From contig NW_023998556.1 of assembly GCF_014805625.2 (NCBI RefSeq), positions 9,030-73,029 of the forward strand: DNA of 64,000 bases, in the 5' to 3' direction. The notes under the pieces are model-generated. The model had not been told where the DNA came from. It ran no database searches and was given only the letters and a program-made list of their open reading frames with translations. Within the stretch, counting starts at the first letter, position 1, and the number at the start of each line of letters is the position of its first letter. Positions 31,720-44,335 of this stretch are shown here, in pieces. A program made the position numbers and the translations under genes. The DNA is from Glossina fuscipes. Lineage: Eukaryota > Arthropoda > Insecta > Diptera > Glossinidae.

Positions 31720-32460
31720 AGCACCGCTGAAGTTAATATACCACAAGAAGAAACACAACAGGAACAAAAGAAAAGAAAGGGAAGACCAAAATTGCTTAAA
31801 CTATAAGGTAGACGAGCTGATTTACAAACTTAAAACTAAGGTTACGGTGCAAGAATGCTTTGAAAAGCCCTATGTAGATATCAATCAACCCTATGAGCCT
31901 TTTGTTAGACACCCCACCATAAGGATGCTTTTAGCTTTCACAGCAGGCCACAAATTGTATCTTAATCACCTGAACGTGTTCTCGGGTCATTTGAATAGAA
32001 ATCTTAAGCAAGAAGTGTCTACGCATCAACATAAAATGTTTGTAGATGCAAATAGTTCCACAGAAGTTAATAAATTCAAAAGACCATTGAATGGATGAAG
32101 CAGATCAGAAAATAATGGTACGCGAATGTAAATAAAATTTTAAATAAAATGGGTTTTCTCCATTGCAAAACCGATCACGGCCTATATGTTAAAGTTGAAA
32201 AAAGCAAATTAATATTATAGCTATATATATAGATGACATGTTGATTTCTTGTTCTAGTAAGAGCACGAGAGCTAAATGAATATGTCGAAATTATTAATGG
32301 TAGTTCAATTAGCTGCTATCTTGGAATGGAAACCCAGCGCGAAGGAGAGACCGGGCGGATTAAGTTACTTCAGCAGAAATATGTGAACGAATTGTCGAAA
32401 GGATGAGATATACAAGATTGCAACTGACCTACTTGCGGGCACTATGTTGACAAAATACAA
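31720..32460 (+). pseudogene. Ty1/copia RT fragment, degenerate
   Basis: Plus-strand copia-type RT. The clear stretch is about 31840-32096: V-D-I-N-Q-P-Y-E-P, then L-L-A-F-T-A-G-H, then K-L-Y-L-N-H-L-N-V (the usual D-V-x-x-A-F-L-N-G area is altered). After further shifts, Y-I-D-D-M-L-I-S (near 32225-32250) gives the catalytic Asp pair, followed by C-Y-L-G-M-E. An upstream lysine-rich R-K-G-R-P-K-L (31775) fits the linker between integrase and RT. No LTRs seen. Confidence 0.7.
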
Positions 32461-33587
32461 TAAAGAAAGTTACATAGTCAAAAACATGAAAAAAAGAGTT
32501 CACACAATGAGGCGCCATTTTCGTTTTCGAGTTAATAACTCCCAAGTGGAAAACATAATGAGCTGTTGCCTCACTATGTTGTTTAACAGGAAAATTTAAA
32601 CAAAAATAACTGGATTTAAGACAGAAAACAAAGAAATCGCCACAAACGTAAACAACGTACTTTCAAAAATAATAACAATAAGAAAGTTAATATAAATGTA
32701 AACAAGCTTGTTTATTGATTAGTGATAAAGAAAACTGATAAGATGTATGTCGACATTTTTGTTTATTAATGGACCCACGATTTGGAAACTATCATTTATC
32801 ATATCACTCTCTAAAAAAAGTTTCATAAATATATTTCAACTTTAAATAGAATGGTTTTTATCTTACAAAAAATTTCTAAATTTAACTTCAATTGCCCTTG
32901 TCTTTTGGGTTGTTTTCTTCTTATTTTATTTTTATATATACATACAAAACCATTTGGTTTATCAACTCCTATAAAGCTTTGTAAAAAGTCGGCAAAATTG
33001 AAGTCCAAACTCGTAAATAGTAATATTGCGTCATTGCGTCAGTCCTCCACCTATGGGAGAGAAAAAAACATATCTATGGTAAACATTTTCCCGTCAGCGA
33101 AAATGAAGATATCGCTGTGTGGGCCACATCCCTACGCCTATGTCACGTAAAATTTTTTTCGAAAACAAAAAAATAGGCCTCTCTCACTCCACATTATAGG
33201 GCATGAACATTTAGTTCTTTTACTTTTTTGGTCTCTCTTAGGGTAACGATGGTATAAAAGATTCGCTCACGAATGAATATAATTTTCGTACTTGATAAAG
33301 GTCACAATGGTCTCAACTTCACATCATAACAAACAGGTATTAAAATTCATCGACGAAATGGATGAGGGAAGTTAAATGCGAACTAATCTTGACGTAAAAG
33401 CAAAACAAAAACAACAGAAAAAGATTTTCACCAAGATCATAACGTTTACCGCATGCGGTACGCTTTTTAAAATTAAAGGCTATTACGTGACTAGACCATC
33501 AAAAAATCTGCGTATGTACATGGGTAAAGCACTTCTAACGATAACGCTGCCTCCACCACCACCACTAACAACTGCAACAATACCGAA
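32461..33587. other. AT-rich spacer, no gene seen
   Basis: Only short low-complexity frames. A CCACCACCACC run lies at 33552-33564, just before the choline-transporter remnant; it may belong to that gene's original 5' untranslated region. Confidence 0.4.
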
Positions 33588-34735
33588 ATGACAAACATTG
33601 CGGGCGTTGTGAGCATAGTGATGTTCTATTTACTTGTCTTAGATGTGGGTATATGGGCTGGACGGAAAAAGGAATCGGTCAATGATTCTGAGGAGGACGT
33701 TATGCTGGCAGGTCAATCGATTCGAGTTTTTGTGTGCATTTTTACAATGACCGATAAGTGACATTTTCGGGATAATCGACAAAAGACGTTAAAACAGATC
33801 CTTTGCAAGATTCCTTCGGTGGTTTACTATTTTTACCGGCTTTATGTGGTGAAATATTTTGGGCTGCCGGTATTTTGGAGGCATTAGGGGCAACTCTCTT
33901 TGTTATCATTGACATGGATCATAAAACTTCGGTGATTTTATCTTCCTGCATGGCCATTTTCTATACGCTCTTCGGAGGTCTTTACTCTGTTGCCTACATG
34001 GATGTTATTCAATTATTTTGTATATTCATTGGCTTATGGATGAGCGTACTAACGAACATGTCAAAGGTCTGTCATCTATGGAGGTCGAATGGACTGGTGA
34101 AGTGGAACAGAACCAAAGATAGTTTTACAAATATTACGGTGTAATGTTAGTGTTCGGTAATATACCATGGCAGGTGGGTTCTTAAAAAAGTATAGTTAAA
34201 CACGTCCGCTTTGATTTCTACCACGTCGTATTGTAGCTATACTTTCAACGCGTTCTATCCAGCAAAACTGCAGGTCGTGCACAGCTTTTATCCTACGTAG
34301 CTGTTTTCGGTTCCATTTTAATGGCTATCCCAACGTTTTTGATAGGCCCTATTTCCAAAGCTACTCGTAAATAAAATAAAAAGCATTGGATATTCTTTAC
34401 AATATCACTTACGGTTTTTATTCTCTAGTGTGGAACGAAACTGTGTGCAAAGGACCTTATTCTCTAGCCGAACAAGGAACTAGCATGATTTTACCTATGG
34501 TTTTGCAATATCTGACACCGGATTTTGTATCCTCCTTCGGGCTAGGTGCTGTCAGTGCTGCGGTTATGTCCGCCGCTGATTCTTCGGTATTATCGTCTGC
34601 CTCAATGTTTGCCAGGAATGTTTATCAATTGATTTTTCGACAATGGCATCCGAAGTGGAAATTATTTAAGTGGGTATCTATTATTATTGTGGGTATACTG
34701 GCGACCATTATAGCATTAAATCTACCTTCAATGTA
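33588..34735 (+). pseudogene. ChT: High-affinity choline transporter (ChT, SLC5A7-type) pseudogene, introns retained
   Basis: Sodium-coupled choline uptake transporter of cholinergic neurons, here broken. Exon a (33588-33755) starts M-T-N-I-A-G-V-V-S-I-V and has G-I-W-A-G-R-K-K (first membrane span). The next exon of a normal gene is missing. Exon b (33798-34173) has [12 protein letters not shown] and G-G-L-Y-S-V-A-Y, with a frame shift near 34045. A GT-AG intron follows (34174-34236), then exon c (34237-34366) ending in A-I-P, L-I-G. A second GT-AG intron (34367-34428) leads to exon d (34429-34735) with S-A-A-V-M-S-A-A-D-S-S-V-L-S. Retained introns exclude a processed copy; it is a DNA-level duplication. 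The C-terminal third is absent because the AMSH fragment begins directly after it. Confidence 0.8.
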
Positions 34736-34736
34736 T

Positions 34737-35880
34737 GTGTGGCTGAAGGCAATCATGACAACGCTTTTATTTTATATATGAAGTATTTAACGTTGTTTGT
34801 TGAAAACATACGTAAAGGCCCGGATTTTGAAAGCGTGCCGAAACGAAAATCATTAATAAATTGATCAAAGAGGAAATTATGCCCAAATTCGAGAAATTAC
34901 GTCAAAAACTAATGAACCATTATCATCTCCTATTATCGATTGAAAAGGATTTTCGAGATGAGAAAAACAAACGTACAAAATGAGCAAAAAAATTCAAGTT
35001 GTATTTATATGACATTTTTTCGTTTTTTATTTTTATTTATTGTTCTTTTTTCAAATATTTCAATTTTTTCTCATTTTACTTATTTCCGGGTTTTTTTTTT
35101 TTTCTTGATGAATGTCAAGGGGATGCTTGACCTTTGATCCTTTGATCGCAGCCAAAGGCCACAATGCAATCGCTCAGACTCACTGTTGGCGGGTTCTTTG
35201 CGTACCGTTATCATACCACAAAACAATGGAGTTGTTTCTTAAATTGTCGCAGGAGAATACAGATAAAAATGTAGAGGCTTGCCGTATACCGGCCGGTCTT
35301 TTATCTCAAAATCGTCTGTACATTACGCATGGCATAATACCGAAGCAATATGGGAATGCTGGTTCGTGCACCACGATGAGTGAAGAGGAAATATTTGATT
35401 TACAAGATCAAAAAAACGTAATTACTTTAGATTGGATATACATACGTAGAAAACGTTATATATATATTTTAAGAGTCGAATTGTGTAAAGAATGTTCAAA
35501 TAATTTACAGACATATCCGAGTCAAATAACATTTCTATATTCGGTGGATTTGCATACGCACTGTTCACATCAGTTAATGATGCCTGAGGCTATAGCCATA
35601 GTTTGTGCGCCAAATTATCAAACGTAATCTTCAAATATCTTGCAAAATTGTATTCATTGTAACTCGAACTTTGTTTGTACACGGCAGTAATGGTTTCTGT
35701 ATACTTACACCAACATATGATCTGAATTTTATTGCTGAATGTCGTGAAACGGGTTTTCATCCTCATCCCAACATATATGGTTAGTAATACAAAAAAAAGC
35801 CAATATATTTTGTTTTTTTCTTAGCATGCTCAACATATACAAATCAATCAAAATCAAAAAATTCAAGCCGGCTTCTGCTG
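34737..35880 (+). pseudogene. AMSH/STAMBP-type JAMM deubiquitinase pseudogene, introns retained
   Basis: AMSH removes Lys63-linked ubiquitin at endosomes. The fragment begins in the N-terminal USP8-dimer domain: E-G-N-H-D-N-A-F-I-L-Y, then L-T-L-F-V-E-N-I-R, then E-I-M-P-K-F-E-K-L-R after a frame break near 34858. The linker is mostly missing. The JAMM domain is on 35152-35441 (L-L-S-Q-N-R-L-Y-I-T-H, F-D-L-Q-D-Q), 35511-35623 (S-V-D-L-H-T-H-C) and 35688-35779 (G-F-H-P-H-P-N). The introns after 35623 and 35779 keep GT-AG. The zinc-binding H-x-H reads Y-x-Y, and the donor that should follow 35441 reads AT. The segment after 35825 is probably its last exon. Not functional as a protease. Confidence 0.8.
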
Positions 35881-35925
35881 AAGTGGTTTATATTGTTGGC
35901 TGCTCAAGCAATTTCGTACGTACCG

Positions 35926-38570
35926 TGCGATGTCTCGGTGTATCCCAGGCCAATAGTATCGGCTGCAAACTCATTGTATCGTCTTACGTATGCCGAGGTG
36001 TCCCGCTGTGGGGTCGTCATGGTTCTATTAGAAGATCTCGGCTCTCATGGGTGTTGGCACGCATAATTTCTTCTCTCTCTTCCAGGGGCCTGAATCGCGA
36101 CCCCTCAGTCGTATTATGGTCATGTGTTGTAGTTTGTGGACTTTCGGGGAACGCATTGGCCCTTCTACGCACCGGGGTCCGTATCGTCTCACCTGCAGGC
36201 TCCGCCTCAGGTACTTGGGCGGGGTCCCGCTCGGTCGGCACGCAGCCGTTTTGTTCGCGCATTGCAACTTAGCCCCAAACGGCTTGAGAAAATTGTGTCC
36301 TAGCGGCAACGTTTCTGTTGCCCCAGACATAACGAAAATGTGAAGGTGTGTGGTCCGGTCTCCGAATTGCACCGGACTTGTAAACGCGCTGCTAGTCTCT
36401 AATACGGTTCTGACCGCTAGATGCACGTACTCTCGGTACGCGTCCCTCCTGCAGGTTTTCTCGATCTCTCGGGAGAGGGCTTCAGCGTTGAAACTGGTGG
36501 TCGTAACGGTGCCCGCTGTAGCAGTTCATGCGGATGTCACAGAAGCGTAGGTCCGTGCCGTTGGACGTGGTGTCTATTTCTATGTACCTCTGACTTTTAG
36601 ACATTGGGATGTCGGAGCGTTGGTAGGTACGAGTTATGCGTCATCGTTGGCCACTATAGGGCTCGTAATTGGTTGACTTACTCTTGGCTAGGTGTGAGGA
36701 CTTGGAATGGGGATTGCCTCCTCAAATCCATAGCGCGTTTGCCCCGCGGACGCGCGTACCTGGTGTCGTAGGTCGCTGTGGACCCGGATCCTACCCGGTT
36801 AACTGTTTGCTGTGACTGGTCTCGTAAGCTACTGTAGATTCCAACTTTACCAGACGTGGATTGAAATTTGAGGCGCAGCGCCGTTGGCTTCACTGGGGAT
36901 GACTGAGTGGAAGGAGGGCATTGTGCCTCGTTGCAGGGAGTGGTTTCGTTGGATATACTGAATAGGACTTGATATTTGTATCGTAGTGTACCTGTCTGGT
37001 AGCATTACGCGTTGTGGGCATGGTATATTCGCTAGGTTGGCGGATACTACTGTTCGCGAGGCGAGTACATCTCAGCGCTTATTACTTTTCGTTTGCTGTG
37101 ACTGATCTCGTAAGCTACTTTAGACTCCGACTTTACCAGATGTGGATTGAAGTTTGAGGCGTGGCGCCGTTGGCTTCACTGGGGACGACTGAGTGTGAGT
37201 TCGGAGGATGCATTCCTATCCTTGCGGGCTTCGTTGCGGGGCAGGCGCAGATTTCGGTGGGCTTGAGGGCTTTGTTTCGTATCGCTACTTAGTGAGGCTT
37301 CTCGGATGGCTTCGCTGAGAAGCGGGTTTTTAACTTTCGGCACGAAAGGAGGGCATTGCGTCTCGTTGCAGGGGGTGGTTTCGCTGGATATGTTGAATAG
37401 GACTTGGTGTTTCTATCGCAGTGTATCTGTCTGGTAGCATTACGCGTTAAGGGCATGGTGTATTCGTTAGGTTGGCGGATACTACTGTTCGCGAGGCGAG
37501 TATGTCTTGGGGCTCATTACTTCTCGGTGGCAGTGGGCTCCCCAGTAATTTCCCTGTCGACAGCAGTTGATACTTCGTACACCTCGTCGGCCGAAGGTTC
37601 AGCCGTGTAGCTTTTGGGGGGCCGGTCAATTTTACTGGTGGTGTCCGCTCTGTCCACATCGTCGACACGCCGCAGTATTCATTTGCCTCTCTTGCGGCCT
37701 TGGATCCGGAGCCCGTGCCCCGTTGTTCGGTGGATCACGCCGCCGAGCGCCTGTCTGGGGTTCACTATATGTTTCGCGGGGAGCTTCGCGTGACGCGTTG
37801 CCCGTTAGGATCGCTTCCAAATCGCTGGCGAGCTCCATTAGTCCAGCTAAAGAGGTAAATTCACAACGGCCTACGTATCACAGGTATTCGGATTGTGCGT
37901 TCATGTAGATTGGCTCTCCTCTGTCATCGGTAGGGCATATCAAGTCTTTCAAGGACAGCGCATAGTCTTGAAATTTCTCCTTCGGTCGATGGGTGCGTCG
38001 GCAAATGTCGTCTTCGAGTTGGGTGAGGTGCCGTGGTGGCAGGAAGAACTTGATAAAATCAGCCCTGAACTTCTTCCAGAGTTGGTGGTTTTTCGGTACT
38101 ACGTTAAGGCCCGGTCGTGTAGCATCACCACCATGGTAGCGGGTAAACGATCTTTGTCGACCCTGGATGCCTCTGCCAGCTCTTCGATGAAGGCAAGCGT
38201 CTCTCTCCTGCCGGTAAATTTGAGCCCCGGGATGGAGAGCTGGAAGCTTTCGTTGGCATTGTTAGCTGGTGCCGAGTTATTTGGGTAAGGTGCCGGTGGC
38301 ATTTTGCTGGTCGGCGCCGGTATCGTCACTGGTACGTGCGGTGTTCGACGATGGGTGTAAAAATCCCTTCTCATTCGTGGTAGCCCGTCGGCTACATTTT
38401 TCGTATGAGATGCTGAAGAGAGCAATCGCTGTCTGGTGAGGGCATCTGTATGTAGTTCTAACAGACGTGTAATGACCTCGGGCTTGTGCTTCGGTTTATG
38501 AATTGGGCCTTCCTCATCTCTTGCAGCGCCTCCTCATCTCTTGCACAAATGCAATGTCCAGGTCAAGCTC
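35926..38570 (-). mobile_element. GC-rich Gypsy-type gag-protease fragment
   Basis: Minus-strand remnant with composition (well over 50% GC in parts) unlike its neighbours. 38425-38099 is a capsid-type gag frame with P-G-L-K-F-T-G-R-R-E-T and F-I-E-E-L. 37838-37632 has A-S-D-L-E-A-I-L, a basic proline-rich stretch and one zinc knuckle (C-R-R-C-G-Q-S-G-H-H). 36426-36028 has a retropepsin end: L-P-L-G-H-N-F-L then F-G-A-K-L-Q-C-A. Frames change between these pieces. The RT, integrase and LTRs are absent; the element stops at about 35920 next to the AMSH remnant. Subfamily not determined. Confidence 0.6.
36798..37530. repeat. Internal tandem duplication in the GC-rich gag-pro fragment
   Basis: A block of ~110 bp at 37087-37195 recurs at 36798-36910 (TTTGCTGTGACTG, GATCTCGTAAGCTACT). 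A block of ~185 bp at 37342-37530 recurs at 36909-37090 (GGAGGGCATTG, GGTAGCATTACGCGTT). The order is conserved; the second unit lacks ~145 bp between blocks. Confidence 0.75.
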
Positions 38571-40501
38571 CCCTAAGCACAATTGAATAACATCCCTGGG
38601 CGATCTGTGTATTGGTTTCTTTATTATTTTTCTTTGTTTGGTTTTTTTTGGTTATATTTTTTTTATTACTTTTCCATCTTACTTTTGCATCACTTATTTG
38701 TTTATTTGTATAAATGTCTTTATATTTATATTATTTGCGAATATTTATTTATTGAAACATTTACCTTTTTTTTCAAATTGTCTTTAAAAAGTCCGCTTAT
38801 TATTTATTTATCGTTTTGCTTTTTGTCGAAAATAGTTTGCTTTATTGACAAATTAGACATCTACCATAAATTTCTTATTACATTTTCAATTTTACGAAAC
38901 TTTTAAATTATGAGTATGGAATTGCATTACTTTTTTGAAAAAATAAATGTATTGTTTTTTCTGAAATATTGATAATTTTTGGTCAATACGTTGACCAACA
39001 GTGTATGCAAGTTTTTGTTTTATTTCAGAGACTTTTACACGGTCTTTAAAATCGCATTGTTACAGAAAAGTTTCAGTCAAATTTTGAACAATGGTATACA
39101 ATCCTACTAGTTAGTTTATCGCTTCCTTATCCGTATTTTGATTTCAGAGATTTTGCAAATGCTTCTGTAAGGTTGGAATTTTTGTTTTTATAACAGCAGG
39201 GCTTTCAAAAGTAGTCTGCAGAATTTTGAACCTGGTCGAAATTTATTTAAGGAAAATAAATTCAGTTATTCCTATAGTACAGGGATGCGTGAAACCTTTG
39301 GCCTATAAGAAGCCTTCCAACGTGAAAATGTAGGCCGCATGTTACATTTCTTAGTATTTGTAAAAGGAAAATTTTTTCTAAAAAAAGTTATGAGATGTTA
39401 TATTTTAAAGTTCAAAAGAAATTATATTTTTGGGCATGTGTTATTTAATTTTTATTAAAAAGGAAAGGCACTTCGCTATCTTGCTTAACGTTTTTGCTTT
39501 AACTTATATCTTTAAGAATTTTATTGCATTGTTTTACGTTTAGGTTTTTTTTTTTCATTTTTAATTTTTTTTTTTGAATCAAAATTTTTTGTTATTAGTT
39601 GAAGCTATTCTCATTTGACTTACTATTTACCATTGAACGACTACCCATATTTGCCTCTCATAGCGTTACTAATAATTTTATTTATTTTATAACATAGTGC
39701 TGTTAGGTTTTTAGAATTTCAATTTTCTCGATTCATCAGAATTTTGTTGCTCATTAGTTATTATTTAGTTTTTATTCTTATAGCGGGTGTTTGATTTTGT
39801 TTGAATTGCTTCTTCCCCGTTTCCCTTTTTTTTTTGTGCAGCGATTCAGGTCAGGACGTGGAAATGTATTTCAACGAGTACGCCTCTGTAGTTCCCTAAA
39901 ATGCTTTCCTTCTCCTATAAATTTCCCACGGGGTTAACTTCCAAATCCTATTTTCAAGAAGGCCTGAGAAAGACAATTGTTAAAATTTTTCTTCCATTAT
40001 TCATAAAAGCAACGATTCTTTATTTGCTGGTTTTATTGCCTCCACTTGTGTCGTTTATATTTAGTGTATAGTGAATATGCATACGCTTTAATGATCTTCT
40101 AAGGCGATGAGGAAAGTATCGGATGGAGTCCTCTACTTATAGGCACAACCAATCCTCTGTATTCTCCGCGCGATTCAACACTTACTTTGAAAATTTTTCT
40201 CCGTTTTTCCTTTCTTTAACCACACATTGAGCTCTGTTGCTGGTGATGTTGTTCTTGTTTCTATTACTTTTGCAAAGGCACAAGCCCGCATATACAAGAC
40301 GCAAGAAAATTTGAATAGAACAACAGCATTTTATTGATATTCTTCGAGAACAGACAAGTAAGAGAACAATCTATCGGAAGAACATGGTTTGCAAAAATAA
40401 AATCCCGGATTAGAGTTCCCGAGAGTGGTCGAGTATTTTCTTTCCTTTAGTTATAAATTGATGGTTGTTTATTAATTGGTTGTGCTGGTGTTGATTGTAT
40501 A
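38571..40501. other. AT-rich stretch, no gene seen
   Basis: Long T-rich runs, low complexity. Frames such as 38583-38906 are rich in Phe/Leu/Ile and look like composition artefacts. Confidence 0.5.
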
Positions 40502-40923
40502 AGTTAAATAAGTTTTTTTTTACTTTTGTGTTGATTGGGTTTTTCTTCTAATTAAAACGCAATTTTATTTTCTCTTTATTTAACAATTTTTATTTTATAA
40601 TTTTTTATTCGGGATGAGGAATTTTTTGGATCTTAACACAGACGATGTCTAGTAATGAACTAATTTTGTTTCAACCAATTATCTTATAGGAAACCTTTGG
40701 GTTGCCTTACGGTTGACAGTCAGCACTTTTAAAATAATGTTTATAGTAGGATGCAATACGAAATTGGAGGGAAGTATTTATAGTAGGGTGCAATGTGAGG
40801 TTGGTGAGAAATGTTTACAATGAATTCATATGACGCTCATTGTTTATGAAATTCTATACTTACTTACTTTATTTATTAGAGTAGTTCGCGAAATTAATGC
40901 TTTTGTTAGGATGGTCCTTAACT
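40502..40923 (-). repeat. Errantivirus solo LTR with TATA target duplication
   Basis: 422 bp with AGTTAA / TTAACT ends, same family as 2727-3135. Flanked by TATA on both sides (40498-40501 and 40924-40927), a perfect 4-bp duplication. It is a solo LTR left after recombination between the two LTRs of a full element. Confidence 0.9.
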
Positions 40924-43089
40924 TATATATTGGCACGATTTTTTTTTGTTTAATTTCAAGCAAACTAGAATTTTTCATTGTTCGTACAACAAAGTATATT
41001 TGCTTTAAACATTTTCAAAAAATATTGTAAACTCAAATACGATTTTATGAAGATTTTATGTTTTCTTTTCTATTCCGATCGACCGAGAAGAACTTGGGCG
41101 CTTCATTGGCGCTAGATTCTGTTCAGCACATTTTTTTTTTTCCTTCGATTTTATTTTACTTTATTTTTTGTACTACTTATGCTTTCAGTAAATAAAACAA
41201 GAACTACCTTCCTATCTGATATTCGCTGAATTATCAACTCACCGACTATTTTTCAAAGCAACTTTCTCACATCCTTTTTTTCGTCCGGCACCATACTCTT
41301 TTGTCGCATCATCCTAGTTAATGCGAGAAGGCTTGAAAGATCGATGATTTGGAATAGGAAAACCCTAGATGATACCAAGTTTGCAAATATTTTTGCTGAA
41401 ACCAAAATTACCCATTCTTACCACAATAATATTTTCAGAAGTCGGAACATAGTTTTGGTTACTCTCGTCACTCTTCGCTCTTATGTCTCCATATCTCCCT
41501 CAAAAAAACCCACTTTTCTTCCATGTACTGCATCATTCTTGTCGATCAAAAATTCTGTCGTGTACTGGATAGTTTCCTATTTTCCATACCTTTATTGATA
41601 TATTTGAGTTTACATTAATGTAGGACAATTTCTCATATGCGTGAGTAATGTTTGATTGCCTCATTATAAATAAATTTTGTTTTTTTAAATTTGACACTAT
41701 AGATAATTAAGAATTGTTACTAATTTATTGTTTGGTTTTATATCCTGTATTTTGGTATTGAATGACTCCAGCAAAATAATCTTTTTTGGTTCAACGCCTT
41801 ACATATGAAAGCTGAAGAAATAGATATTCACAAGCAACAAAAATTCAGAAACTTAGCAATGAAGTATAACATTGGTCTTACATCACTCTTTCTCCTAGAA
41901 AAAAGTATAGGTGTTGTATAAACGAAATAGGACTACTCTCTTTGCTTTCCGTGTGTTATGAGTTGTTGGACTGTCGTCAGTTTTGGGTGATGTTTTGGTT
42001 TGGGTGTCATTGTGTGTGTTCATGTTCATCTTAAAAGAATTCGTAATTTTTTCAATAACTTTGAAAATGCGAAACCTAATCGGTTGCAAATATTTATGCG
42101 ATAATATCTGCAGAGATATACATTGCAGCAAACGCTTGGATTAAATATATAACGATTGCCATTGGATTGAAGACAATGTCCATTTGTTGCTAAAGGTCGA
42201 AAGGTTTTTAAAAAAAAGGTTGAGAAAAAAATGAAAATTACATTTGTATGTATGTAATATGGTTACAGCTAAGTACATTTAAGCTATAAACACAAACACC
42301 GATAATTAATTGAGATTACAATAATTAAAAATACAAAAATTAAATTAAAACTTTTATTATTCGTTGCTTTTAATGAATGGATTTTCTTGGTTGAGATAGT
42401 TTCGTGTATAGAACTATTACTTCAAGACTACCGTACTCCTAATTGTAATGAAAGATTGCCAGATCTTTGCTTGCCAACTTCCCGGAGGTAGTTTTTAATC
42501 GTTGTCCAGTTTTTAGTTTACCTGAGGATCATTCATCAATTTGTATTTAAACGTGCCAAATCCACCTTCTTTCAATAAATATTATGGTTCAATAAAACTA
42601 ATATTTTACATCTTAAATCTCATCTTTCACGCATTATGCTGAAAATATTGAAACCTTACACTCTTCGTTCTATAACGTATTAAATCTAGCTATTCCTGCA
42701 TCCGGTCCGATCAAGTAATCTCGCTCTTGAAGCAGGTGCCCGCCACGGTTTAGCAAGACAATTAAATATTACAAAAATAGCAAAAAAAAAACACTTTTCC
42801 AAAAATTTGTCAAAAGCGGTTCTGCTTACGACGGTCTTTGCCTATCTCGCATCAAGGCATAGATTTAATTACCTCAACCACTAATATCATTGCAGATGTC
42901 TGTAGTTGATAAAATTTTCACTACTTATTAATCCTAGATATTTTTTTAAGTTTGCAAACTCCAAAACAATAATCTCCATTTATCACTCGAACGTTTTTTT
43001 CAATGGCTCTGAGCCCTGTGATCATATTATAACATCGAATTTCTTCGCTGAATACTTTCGACGAAATGATGGGACTCCATCGTGTACTC
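40924..43089. other. AT-rich stretch, little content seen
   Basis: No convincing gene. The last ~400 bases may contain the decayed 5' part of the LINE at 43.1 kb. Confidence 0.4.
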
Positions 43090-44150
43090 AATAATGCTCT
43101 TTCCAGCAATGATGTGTTGTTTCAATGATCTTTATTCTGTCCTTGAAATCAGGTGTTTTTCCTTTATGCTGGAAGAACAGCTTCCTTACTCCAGTTCACA
43201 AATCTGGAAATAGATATCACGTTAAGAACTATACAGGCATCGCCAAGTTAAGTGTCTCACCTAATTAGCGAATTGTTACTCAGCATTTAACTTTTGCTAA
43301 CAAACTTTATATTTCTCCATTTCTACAGGGCTTTCTGAAACGAAGGTGAACTGGTACGAATCTCTTAGAGTTTATCTACCATGTTTTCAAAGATGTTTCT
43401 AGCGGCTGTCGCACGTGTGTCGGACTTACTGATTTTAGTGAAGAGTTTGACTTGGTTAGCTATAACTTATTGATCTTCAAAATGTATGTGTCTGGCTTCC
43501 CTTTTTACTTAGCGAAACGGATAATCTCTTATCTGCATAAGAGATCGTACAGTGTTCTGTTTAACTTCACCATGATGATTTTCCCGTGAAGTCTGGTGTC
43601 CCTCAAAGCAGCCATTTAGGGCCCCTTTTATTTAAGCTATACAATAATGGTCTTTCTCGGTGATTAAATTCAGCCAGATCTTAATGTGCGCTGACGATGT
43701 TAAACTGTTTTCTTCCTTCTCCTTGGAATCGCAATCGTGTCAGCTTCAAATTGACTTAAATAATTTGATTACAACCGTTAAATTTTATGAAATTAAACCT
43801 GAAAATGCCAGAAGGTTTCTTTCTTAAGAAGGAAGTCATTATGTCATTATGTTATGTAGATTCAATTGAATCAGTTACAAATCCTTGCTGTTCGCCGTTA
43901 AGAATTTGGCTTGGGACCCGCTTGGCTAAAAGCTGTAAGTTATATCAGATGTGTCTGTTGGAGTTTATGAGTAACGGGCAAAATATCACGGAAAACGAAG
44001 GTAGGCCGGTTCGGACTGTTTTTATCTGCCGTGAATTGTTAATAATGAGCAAAAAACTAATTTATTGTCCTTTTGGAAAGCACTTGATGAGGCACTGTAA
44101 TACCAACCCTGTGCACACGTATGAACGGTCATGCTTAAACCTACTCATAA
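43090..44150 (+). pseudogene. CR1/Jockey-group LINE RT remnant, copy 2
   Basis: Same family as the LINE at 4.4-6.9 kb. The RT entry (L-S-L-K-S-G-V-F-P, W-K-N-S-F-L-T-P-V-H-K-S-G, N-Y-T-G-I-A-K-L-S) is at 43138-43250. Then come D-F-S-E-E-F-D-L-V (43430), V-P-Q-S-S-H-L-G-P (43602) and a catalytic box reading C-A-D-D instead of Y-A-D-D (about 43690). The 43787-44155 frame is a shadow in part. Shared long stretches with copy 1 (for example around 43470-43530 and 5490-5540) allow direct comparison. Confidence 0.65.
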
Positions 44151-44224
44151 TTTGATGCTGATAAAAAATATGCATACTTTATGGGGTCTCACACGAAGAA
44201 ACGTGTCGTCTTTCGGTGATGGGT

Positions 44225-44335
44225 ATAATTACTGCGGAGGAATCGTGTGATAAAATCTGGCACGACGGACTATTTTTGAAACTTAAAAATTTTCTTGCTA
44301 CTCCTCTGTGTGTGCCGAAGTTGAAAACAATGGAT
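44225..44335 (+). pseudogene. Short Jockey-type RT fragment
   Basis: One frame reads E-E-S-C-D-K-I-W-H-D-G-L-F-L-K-L, matching the usual A-F-D-x-V-W-H-D-G-L-L-x-K-L around RT motif A. No other blocks nearby. Confidence 0.5.

Noticed and set aside
35826..37908. Plus-strand frames of 70-150 codons in the GC-rich region
   Set aside because: They are antisense shadows of the minus-strand gag-protease remnant, lengthened by high GC content.
38583..38906. 107-codon frame rich in Phe/Leu/Tyr, apparent membrane protein
   Set aside because: It is in a T-rich low-complexity stretch, and similar frames occur throughout the AT-rich spacers.
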